64,000 bases of DNA, from assembly GCF_001540865.1 (NCBI RefSeq), contig NC_033638.1, positions 2,073,902 through 2,137,901 of the forward strand. Direction: 5' to 3'. The notes under the pieces were generated by a model, which saw only the letters and a program-made list of their open reading frames with translations, made no database searches and was not told where the DNA came from. The stretch's first letter is position 1. The number at the start of each line of letters is the position of its first letter. This stretch comes from Ananas comosus. Taxonomy: Eukaryota; Streptophyta; Magnoliopsida; Poales; Bromeliaceae. Shown piece after piece: positions 34,001 to 46,000 of the stretch. The position numbers were made by a program, and so were the translations under genes.

Positions 34001-37000
34001 AGCTTCGACTGAAGCAGAGCAAATTTGAGCTGCGTTAAATATCCATTCCTTAAAATTTAACCTTTCCCTCTTATAAATGTTTCTGTTATACATTTGCTTT
34101 CTTATTCTCTAGCTTTGGGATTTTCAATTGTTTTCCATATACTTGAACTGTCATCAAGGGAGAATAACAACATCAAATATTGAATTTGTCGCAGGTGTTG
34201 CGCACTGCTTTGAGCAATAGATTGGCAAAAGTTCAGGGGTTCTTGTTTCGAGCAGCTTTTCTTCGGCGTGCGCCAGCCTTTGTACGCTTAATTGCTGAAA
34301 ATCTACTACTATGCTTTCTTCAGTCTACCTTATTTTCTACCTCGAAGTATTTGACCGGGGCCTTAGGTTTGCGCTTCAAGAACATTTTGACAGATCTTGT
34401 ACATACTAACTACTTTGAGGTAATTGTGTTATTTTCTATTGAGTTTTGTGGTTCTTATCAGGAGATATCTTTCTTTGGATCCCTCATGCTGTTCTGGTTG
34501 TATTTGTAACCACCCAACTAGCTCACTATTGTTTGTAACTTGTTGGACCTAAACCATTGACCCAAACCTAAGTCCATATTACGCATACGAGTTGGATACT
34601 GCTTATATATCCAAGTATGCTCTCATCATCTTCCTTTGTGGGACTATTGGGCGTGAAACATGTTTGAAACTAAAAAGAGTACAACTTTTAGTCCAGCGAT
34701 CTACTAGAACAACCACATAGAAAATCACCATCATTAACTTGCTCTTTTCTTATGTTTGATGTGTGCATTGGACATGCAGCAGACTTCAGTGTATTCCATA
34801 GACAGTTTTCGGTTCCTACTGATGCAAATAGTACACAACATCTATTTTACTAGGTTAGGCAGTCCAAATACACATAAAACTTGCTTGAAGCATGAAAATC
34901 AACTCAAATAAGAGACTCATAAATTTGGATGTATCTCAGGACGCCTGTTTTATAGACTACTGGATCAGATTAAACCCATGTTGGTCAAAAGTAGGTGACC
35001 AAAGGCTAACTTTTGTTGTGGATGATTCCCGGTTCTTGGTGATTGATCACTAGAGCTAAAGCTAAGAGCAATCTACTAATGTCTAAACTAGTCAATAGCA
35101 CTTGCATCAATGAATTTCTGATAGGAATAGTATGTCTTCTTTAGGAGGTCATTGGTTCTCCAATAGCATGTTGAATCCTTTTTCTTTGCGCCCTTAACTT
35201 TACTTAATTTGCTTGCCATAATGTACATGAATTCAGCATTGAGCTGTAATTGTTAAGTAGATATTGGGTTTTCCGATAAAATGTAATATGGCAGAAGATA
35301 TTTGATTATAATATTTTAACCTCGACTGGACTCATATATATATATATATATATTGTATTATTCGATTCTATGCAATATTTGATTCTATGCAAACTTATCT
35401 GATATTTCTTTGGTAACTCATTGTATTTTTCTCCTTTCCTGGTGTATCTACCTCCTCTCTACAGAACATGGCATACTACAAAATCTCGCATGTTGATGGC
35501 CAAATTACCAATCCAGAGCAACGGATTGCTAGTGATATACCAAAATTCTGCACAGAACTAAGTGAGCTTATACAGGATGATTTGACTGCAGTTTCTGATG
35601 GCATTGTATATACCTGGCGCCTTTGTTCTTATGCTAGTCCTAAATATGTGCTCTGGATACTGGTAAAGTATTTTTCAATGAAATAAATGCTTATCATAAA
35701 TGACTAAATATTATTTTTTTCCTCCTCTTTTAGAGGACATTAATTTCCTATTCCCATGATGACTTAATATTCAAAGATGCTCAATTATCTTGTTGCTTAC
35801 AGGCATATGTAATAGGAGCAGGTGCTGCCATTAGAAACTTCTCTCCTTCTTTTGGAAAGCTGATGTCAAAGGAGCAGCAGCTTGATGGGGATTACCGACA
35901 ACTCCACTCAAGGTTAAGGACCCATGCTGAAAGTGTAGCATTTTATGGGGGTGAGAACAGAGAAGCCTCCCACATCAAACAGCAATTCAAGACCCTTATT
36001 CATCATTTGAATCTTGTTCTTCACGAACACTGGTGGTTTGGAATGATCCAAGATTTCCTTTTAAAGTACCTGGGTGCCACAGTAGGAGTTGTCCTGATTA
36101 TCGAGCCATTTTTTGCTGGCAATCTGAGACCTGATTCTTCAACAATAGGAAGAGCGGAAATGCTCAGTAATATTCGTTATCATACTAGTGTGATAATATC
36201 CCTATTTCAATCGCTTGGGACTCTTTCTATCAGTTCAAGACGGTTAAATCGTCTCAGGTTTGTTTGCGACCTATTCTTTAAACTGATAAAATGATGCCAT
36301 TGCTGCTACTTGCTAGTAAACTACTGAGAATGTAAATTGCTTGTATTCTTCCCAGTTCCAAGTAACATTTTTTTTTGTCTTTGCGTAGTACACCTGATTA
36401 TTTTGAGCGTACTGCTATCTAAAGATATTAGGTAGTGACGAATTTCAAGTTTGCATTAACCATTAGAAACCGGGAAACCGATAGTAGAATCGGCCATAGC
36501 AGCAGGTTAGATGTGCTATAAGTTACCTCATATTTTTCTTATGTTGACGAAGCCCACCAGATGTGAAATATATGAATTGGGTCTAGAATGCAGTTATCTC
36601 ACATGTGATGTGGCCATCTAGAGGTTAGTTGTGTTTTGGTTAGAGATACAGAATTACAAATAGAGCACGCTAGAACTTCTATAATCAACAATGTTCCAAA
36701 AGATGGTATGCAGTATTCATGCAGGTACCTACCGCATAGCGCATATGCAGACGCATATGTGGTCCATCTATTAAAATATTAATAAAATATTTATAGGTAT
36801 TAAAAATGTATATAAATGCTTTCTAACAATGCTAAATAACTAAAGTAACAAGTCATAATTCACAGATTAAAATAATTAATTTCAAGTAAAGGACCTCATA
36901 TGCGCACATGTATGACTAAACTAATAATTAGTAATTTACTCTTAATTATTAAATATAGAAATAAATAGAATTTTAATGCAAAATCATAAAATATGTAAAT

Positions 37001-40000
37001 AAAGATCAATGTTCTAAAAAGCGTTATGCTAAACTTTTATGAAGAATAACAATTTTTTCAATTCACATCATTGGAGAGGCCAACACTTGGAAAAAATCTA
37101 GCGTAATAACATCTAACAACTACAAAATTATTTGTCAATATTTGTAAACATAATTATTAGATAGACATACGTAGTCTGACCGCATACTGCACTGCATATT
37201 ACCTATGCGGTGTGGTCTATGGTCTGAACCACATATGCAGCCGCATGAACGGCCTTTTGGAACATTGATAATAAATTGTAAAAGTTGGCGTGCTTATAGG
37301 TCCTCCATATAAAGAGTTTAGTGTAAAAGCTCATTGGAGCAGTTCCATTTGAATTTATGTTCTACTTGGGAAGATTTACTTCATCAAAATGTGGATATCA
37401 TAGTGAAGATTGAGTGGTTGACTTAGTCCAAATCGTGGATTATCTTTTCTGTAAGAATATTGTTCAAACATTAAATCAAGGAGAAAACACTGCAAGCCAA
37501 CAGTAGCAACTTAAAAAGAATCATAGCACTTAATTAATTGGAGGCTTGGTTCACTGTTGCTATAGGTTATTTATCTAATTGAATGTACGTGGTTTAAGGG
37601 ATTATTTGCCATGTTAATGAGAAGTTGATATTGCGACATATTTCGATAGGGTGTTGAGTGGAAACAAACAAGTAGATTAATTTATGACTAGTTTGATCAG
37701 CCTGTGTCCTGCTATAGGCGGTTCCCTGATTGGAATCTAATAAGGACTTTTTATTGGTAAGAATTCTTCCAAACAATCCAATTCATCTCCACAAGGACCT
37801 AGAACCTTACTCTAACACAGGTATTTGAGTTCTTAGATTACAGGCTTGAGTTATTTCTCCTCTCTTGTCCAGTGCTGAAAGTTACTCTTCTGCTTAAAGT
37901 TACTCTTGTGCTTAATGTCTTAATTCTCTCTCTAGAAGTATTATGATCTTTTCAAAGGTTATATTGGTATCAGGATCAAACAACTTATTCCAAGATTGAG
38001 TAATTGTTGAGGAATTCAATCTCAATATTAAATTAAAATTCTGCTCTTGTTGCAAGATGTTTGATCACTTCTTGTTAGGCGAAGACCTATTCACATTCTC
38101 TTGCTTGAGATTTCTGATTGATCGATTCATGCAACTGACCAACTTTTCATCTTAAAATGGAAAAAATTGTCTAATGGTATTTATGCTTTCATAAGCTTCC
38201 ATAAGTTGATTGACATGACCACCGGTTCGGTCAAAGTCCTTTATTTGTTAATTTTTTCGGTACAATATCCGTCCAACCATGTAAGTTTCAAGACAGGGTA
38301 TTTTATGTCACATTGTCTTGCATGAAAATTGTGAATTACTCTGATATGTTGGTTGAATTGGACTTGCTGTAGTCTGAATATCTCAGATTATGACCTAGCA
38401 CTAGATTTAATATTTTGCCCAATCGACTGAATGAGTGGTTGTTATTCTAGAGTTGTGATCTTCAAGTCTTCTTGTTCAGTATGACTTGTACTCGCTTTAA
38501 ATTCCTAAACTTCCATCATGGTGTAGAATCTTTTTGTGTCAACTTGATGTGCCTTATTGTTAGTGTTTACCGTTTAGTGTTTACGTTGCAATGTTTTATT
38601 TTTGACCTTAGATATCTACCAGTTGCTTAATTTTTGTAGTTCATCTTTCTGCTATATGATGTTTTACATTTGTAAGCACTTTTGTTTACAGTGGTTATGC
38701 AGACCGCATTCATGAGCTATTAGTTGTCTCTCGAGAGTTATCTGCTGTTCATGACAAATCATCATTGCAAAAAAGTTCTATTAAGAATTATATCAGTGAG
38801 GCAAATTATATTGAATTTGCCGGTGTCAAGGTTTGTTGGACTTGCTGATTGTCATAGTCGCATTTTCAGTTCACCTGATTTTTATTGATCTTCATCTCTT
38901 TGATTCTGATGCCAACTGGTTTCAGGTGGTTACACCAACTGGAAATGTCTTGGTGGATGATTTGAGTTTGAGGGTAGATTCAGGATCTAATCTTTTGATC
39001 ACTGGTAACTCTTCTACTATATACCTTTTTTTTTTTTATACACTGCTTGTTCATATGGAATTTTTAATTAGTTGTATGATCTGCTACTGTTTTATCACAG
39101 AAGCATTTAAGCATTGTGTCTGTAAGCATCTTTCGGAGACTGGATAAGAGCTTATTTACAGTTTTATGGTTGATTCAGCAACTATTGATATTTCTGAGCT
39201 TTATAATACAGATATTTCCATGTGATCAGACCATTAAACAAATTGGAAATAAGGAATAAAAAAAGTAGCACTGGGAATATTTTTTTTTGTCGTGTATTGA
39301 ATTTTGTTCTGTCTGAGAAGCTTACCGTATTCATCTCGTTGAATGCCAGTGTTGCTTCTGTAAGTGAATTCTAAGACGCAATGATCCCAGTTTGTTTCCT
39401 CAGAAGCTTATGTATGCTCTGAAAAAGGAGGAAGATGAAAGATGAAGAAAGCTTGGTCCTTAGTCTGAAAAAGTCTTTTATGCAGAATTTTGTGTTTCTA
39501 GGAATCTAGTTACAAACAATTTCTCATCACGTTTTTGCTTTGCACTGAATTAGTTACCCTGTATCCTCTTAGTTTACTGATCAAACATACTTCATAGAGG
39601 TTCAGTGATCTTTGATCCATTATCGAGAAGTACAATGATTAGTACAACATGGGTCTTGACAATATGCTACCTGTAGTTGCACTGTGACCTTTAATATGTA
39701 TGTGCTTCATCTGATGCATCTTTCCCTTTCTGCAAGATACTATATATGCTTTAAAGGGCATTTCTATGTACATCTGCCATCTAAATATTTTGTGGTTTGC
39801 TCATCAGACATCAAATTTTCTCCTTCAACTTTGTTGGTTTGTTCAGGTCCAAATGGAAGTGGGAAAAGCTCCCTCTTCAGAGTTCTCGGAGGACTATGGC
39901 CGCTTGTATCTGGTCATATTGTCAAGCCTGGGGTTGGTTCAGATCTTAATAAGGAAATATTTTATGTCCCACAACGACCGTATACAGCTGTCGGAACACT

Positions 40001-43000
40001 CCGAGACCAACTAATCTATCCTCTTACAGCAGATCAGGAGACTGAACCGCTTACTTACGATGGCATGGTTGAGCTACTAAAAAATGTAATACAATTTATA
40101 TGTATTACCTGTCTCTTTACTTGCCTTTTCTTTTGATCAATGTCTGTTATTATTTCTAATGCTTGCCTGATCAATAAGTTGGTCCTTAAAGACTTTCTAA
40201 AGTATTGTACATTTGGTAGGTTGACCTTGAATATTTGCTGGACCGGTATCCCCTTGAAAAGGAAATCAACTGGGGTGATGAGCTTTCTCTTGGCGAGCAA
40301 CAGAGACTAGGAATGGCCCGCTTATTCTACCATAAACCAAAATTCGCGATTTTAGATGAGTGTACAAGTGCTGTCACAACAGATATGGAAGAGCGCTTCT
40401 GTTCTAAGGTTCGAGCGATGGGTACATCATGCATTACGATATCTCACCGCCCAGCATTAGTTGCTTTTCATGACATTGTTTTGTCCTTGGATGGCGAGGG
40501 GGGTTGGAGTGTTCAGTACAAGAGGTTTTAGTCCATAAACTTTATGACTTATTTTCATTATTTCGAAATAGATCTGTGGAAATTATTTAAAACTCTTTAG
40601 TCTTGATAATGTAGGGAGGGCTCAGCATTTCCTACCGAAGAGGAACCCAATTCTTTAAAATCATCTGAAACTGATCGTAAGAGCGACGCACTGGCTGTTC
40701 AAAGAGCTTTTATCACCAGTGCAAAGGTTCGGGATCTTTGTAATTATCGTCGTATTATTGTTGTAATTTTCCACGGAGTCTTGTTTATGGATTTTATATG
40801 ACAGGGAAATGCTTTATCAAAATCAAAGGAGCACTCTTATAGTACAGAGGTGATAGCATCATCTCCTAAGATGGAGCATGAGATTTCACTGCCCCATGTG
40901 CCACAGTTGCAATGTTCTCCAAGACCTTTGCCTCTTAGAGCAGCTGCAATGTTTAAAATACTGGTATTTCTTGGATTTCTTCACTCACCACAATTTTTGT
41001 TGTGCATAACCATGATTATTATCGAACTCAGCGATATGTACATTAAACTCACTCTAGTACTTCAATGAGACATGTCTGAAATCATAATCTGATTGATCAA
41101 GTCGATATTATTAGACCTTTATGTTCATTCCCCTCTCTCTTTTATTCCAGATTCCCAGATTGCTTGATAAGCAGGGAGCGCAGCTGCTTGCAGTTGCTTT
41201 ACTTGTTTTCTCTAGGACTTGGATTTCGGATCGCATTGCGTCTTTGAATGGTTAGCTTAACGTCATTATTTTAACTATTAAGATACAACAACAAATGAAC
41301 TGGTTCATCAGGTTTACTTTATTATACTTAACAGGTACTAGTGTGAAGTATGTCTTGGAGCAGGATAAAGCAGCCTTTATCCGGTTAACTGGAATCAGTG
41401 TTCTTCAAAGTGCTGCAAACTCTATTGTGGCACCTTCCTTAAGGTATGAATTTTCTTTTTGGGGAAAGGGCAACGATGGCTTCAATTCTTTTGTTGAGAT
41501 TTAATTTGTTCGGTTAAATCTCCATTAATTTTCATGACCCAAGTCCCCTTTGTTCATGTTGCGACCGCTGCACCTCCATAAGATCCAAATTAAATATTGC
41601 TATGTTGTATTTCCAGTTTACTATACCATTTGAGCTATACCTTTGTATATTTTGGTAAGCTTACTTAAGGAATAAATTGAGAATAAAATTTCTAAGGTGG
41701 AGTTAACGAGTTTCTTTCTGTTGATTTTGTTGTAAAGAAATTATATTAAATTCAACCTGCTTGCCGTTGAAAAATACAATTTGCAGTTATTTCAGCTCAC
41801 CGGCTGAATGGAATTTATTCGTACAGGCACCTCACAGCGAAGCTTGCACTTGGATGGCGAATTCGTTTGACTCACCATCTACTCAAATACTATCTAAAGA
41901 GGAATGCTTTTTACAAGGTACTATTTTCCTTTTTAAGTACTGCATTTTTTTTCTTTCTTTTAGGAACTGCCATATGTTTCTTCTTCCACCTGAAATTTGA
42001 GCAGAAAATCTTCTTTGTAAATTTTTCTCTATTGGAAATGCATTGAAATGAATCAAATTATAAGGGGCTAGTATAACAGCCTCTCAATCAGCGCTCTCTA
42101 AGATTGTTTAAGTAGATGTGTAAGTGTTAACTAACAAAGTTGTTGGAGATTTTAGTTAAACTTGATTTAGATAAATGTTGCTGGACTTTGTCATTGATTT
42201 TTATTGGAATACCGGAGCCTTATTGAAAACTACTAGTCTTTATACCCTTTATTTTCGTGAAAATGAAGAAACACAAGGGAATGGTTGTTCGGCAGTTGAT
42301 TAGTTTATAGTTTTGGATGACGATATTTTACTCGGACAAAAGGAAAGGAGAAAGATGTAAAGATTAAGACATACTAAGGGCAGCTGATGGAAATGTGAAC
42401 TGGCTTTATTGCACTTGAACATCAGATTCCAGAGAGCTACATTTGGTTGAATCTCTAACATTGGTGTTATTTGTTTGTTTTCTTTTTCTTTTTCTTTATT
42501 GGAAAGAAACCCCAGAGCAATTTCATTAGATTTGAGGAAAAAAAAAATAGTAGAAAAGATTTAGAAGGTGGTTCATAAAGATATACCTTTTAGGTTCATT
42601 GTGAATTCGTAGCCTTTTTATGAGTCAAAGCTGAGGTCCCCAGGGTTAGGATCAAGGACAACAAACCTCCATCCAATGTTTATTTGGGAAATTTTTGCAG
42701 CCAAGATTCGGAGGGCCCAGATGAACTTTTCTTGAGCCCCTGCTTTAGTTTTAGGGCTTTTTTTCTTCACTCGGCCGAACAAATCTACTGTGCTATTTTT
42801 ATTATGAAGAAAAATTGGATTATCCTTCGTAAATAAAGTATACATGTCTCTGCAGTGGTGGTTGTTGGCCCCTTGTCATAAACAACAACTACAAGGTCAG
42901 TTACATGAGTTTCATAAATTTACCTTACAATCAGAGAGAGAGGAGGGAAAGATCAATTAGTATCTAAACCGTAAGGCCAGAGGACAAAACATGGGCTCTC

Positions 43001-46000
43001 TTCTCTCAGATGCCACTAAAAGTGCTGGAAAAATAGTTTGCACTTTGCCTGCGAGTATTTATTTTATTTTATTTTTTAAAATTAATGGAGCTTCAATTGA
43101 GATTCTTAGTGCACAAATTAAGAGGATTTAATTAATGATCCTTTCTGTTTAATCGAACTCCGTCTTCTCTTACTGGACTTTTAGCTTTTAGATCTTGAAG
43201 TGATTAAACATTCAGAAAGTGGGTAGCAACTATATCCTGTGTTTCTTTTTGTCTCTGATTCTTCATGCTGTCTTAACAGTAGTGTGCGCAAAATCTCAAC
43301 TCTACAAGCCAACCATTACTTAACACCTGTGTGGAAGTTGAAACCATGCTTGTTCCTCGCTCATAAATTTTTCCACTTTATGTTACGGATGACTAAGCTG
43401 AAGCTTCTTCATTCCAGGTATTCCACATGTCGGGGAAAAATATTGATGCAGACCAAAGACTAACTCATGATGTGGACAAGTTGACCAATGATCTTGCAGG
43501 ATTGGTCACTGGGATGGTAAAGCCATCAGTTGACATTCTTTGGTTAGTTAGTTTTCCTTCGTTTTATACGCATTGCTTAGCTACTTTCTGGTATCTGGTC
43601 AGTCCTCTAAATGTTCATATATCTCTATTATTCTGGTCAAACTCGGCAGGTTTACATGGAGAATGAAGCTTTTGACTGGACGAAGAGGAGTTGCTATACT
43701 GTATGCATACATGTTACTGGGTTTGGGCTTTTTGAGAACTGTTGCCCCTGAATTTGGTGATCTAGCAAGTCAAGAGCAAGAACTTGAAGGAACCTTTAGG
43801 TATTCAACTTCTTACTATATTGTAATCATCTCAGCAAGTTCTTTACTTTAAATTGTAACTGCTTAAACATCAAATGGAATGTCTTCTGTCAGGTTTATGC
43901 ACGCAAGATTACGTACACATGCTGAATCTGTTGCTTTCTTTGGTGGTGGTTCTCGGGAAAAAGCTGTGAGTTTCTTGCGCATAGATGAAATCACGCTTAT
44001 CTTGAGTTGCGAATTTATCAATGGCTTATTTCCGACTGTGGAGTTAATTTTTGTTTTACTCATGGAGCTTATACAATAAAGGATCCACTTATTTGTGGAA
44101 ACGAAATGTAGTAGCTCCGGAAGCATGTTGTTTACTTGAACAATTCGGGGAGTCATAAGCGAAGTCGCTCTTCTTGTTCTCTGATTGTTTTATTCTTGTG
44201 TTTCTTCTCTTTGCCTTTGGATATATGCTCGTATTTTCCCAATGTTACCTTTTTGGTTGATTTGTCTTGTTCTTTGACTGTCTTCTACCTTTCAATTTTT
44301 CTTTATATTTCGCTTGGATTGCTATATTTGTGCATATATTTAGCAGCATAAAAGTTTAAAACAGACTCACTGCTGCCAAAATATTTGGATTTTCTTGTTT
44401 CCATTTTGGCCTAACAAGAACTAGAACTCTTCTTGTACATCTGGTAAATTTGTAATTTTTATTTTTTTCTCTCTATTTTTTGGGTCTAATTCATTTGCAG
44501 ACATCTATCTATGTCAGATAATAGTATCTCGAACTTTAACTCGTTTACCTGTCTTTCATATCAAACAGATGATTGAAGCAAAATTCAGAAAATTGCTCGA
44601 GCACTCGAAGCTTCTGTTAAGGAAGAAGTGGCTCTATGGTATACTAGATGACTTCGTTACGAAGCAACTACCTCACAATGTGACCTGGGGGCTGAGCTTG
44701 TTATATGCTTTGGAGCACCAGGGAGACCGTGCTTTATCTTCCACACAAGGTTGAACAATTGTGACACTAAATTTGTTTGGTTAGTTATTTCACTTTGTCT
44801 GGGTTTTTTGCTTGAAAGTTCACTTTTGTCTTTTTCCAGGGGAGTTGGCGCATGCCCTTCGCTTCTTAGCATCTGTTGTGTCACAAAGCTTCCTAGCATT
44901 TGGGGACATTCTTGAGCTGCATAAAAAGTATCTTGAACTTTCTGGTGGCATCAACCGTGTCTTTGAACTAGAAGAGCTTCTACATGCTGCCCAAAGCGGT
45001 ACACCTTATTTGATTAGAAATGTTTCAAACCTTGGATTTCTCGTTGTCATTTCCAAGTTCTTAATTTCGTCGATTCATATCATAACTTTCCTGTTTAGGA
45101 ATACAAATATATATATCCCTTGCATTATCTATTTGCATTTATGTTCCGGCAAAATTTGAAATTGTGTCATTCAAGACATAATTTCAAACATATATCCGTT
45201 GTACTCATAAAAAATGTGCCTCTTTAAGAAACCCTTCATAAATTGGTTGACTCCCCCTACTGAAGGGTATTTTTGTAAGAAGCTGCACTTTCGAGGGTGT
45301 ATATGTGAAAAATCATGTTTTACTAGCCTATATATTTAAATATGCGAATCTGCAGGGATGTGTAAAATGCCTCTTTTGTATATATTTGAATAACTGATCA
45401 TGACATAAATTTGAAAAACTTAAAGACGGTTCATCTGCTGAAACGTGCAGAAGTTACTCTTCTTGATTCTCCTGTTCCTTCCAAAGAGAATGGTACACCT
45501 GCTGAAGATCGTATTTCCTTCCAAGAGGTGGATATCGTTACTCCATCTCAGAAGCTATTGGCTAGGCGGTTAGTATGTGATATTGTTCACGGAAAAAGCC
45601 TTCTCGTTACCGGTAAGTTCACTGATGATTCTATTTACATACAATCTATGAGACTCCAACAGAAAAAAAGAAAATGTTGATCTTAAAATGTTCCTATTGT
45701 CTTGAATTTGCTTGTTTTATCTCATCAAGGTCCTAATGGGAGCGGAAAGAGTTCTATTTTTAGAGTACTTAGAGATTTATGGCCCATCGTTTCTGGAAGG
45801 CTTGTTAAACCCTCTGAAGGAGTGTTTCACGTTCCTCAGCGACCATATACTAGTCTGGGGACCCTGAGGGATCAAATTATATATCCTCTCTCACGAGATG
45901 AGGCAGAGCAGAGAATGCTTACATTGTTCAATGCAGGTAAAATATTACTTTCCGAAATTTTAGTTGATTATGTCATACTTCGATTATCTAAATGTAGGAA

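Noticed and set aside
42618..42845. 75-codon minus-strand frame in ABCD1 intron 14
   Set aside because: No recognisable domain and lies inside an intron of an intact gene.
45001..45450. Extra ABCD1 exon using the AG before GGATGTGT (about 45356)
   Set aside because: Gives a frame that does not join exon 20; the acceptor at 45450 keeps phase and matches the family.
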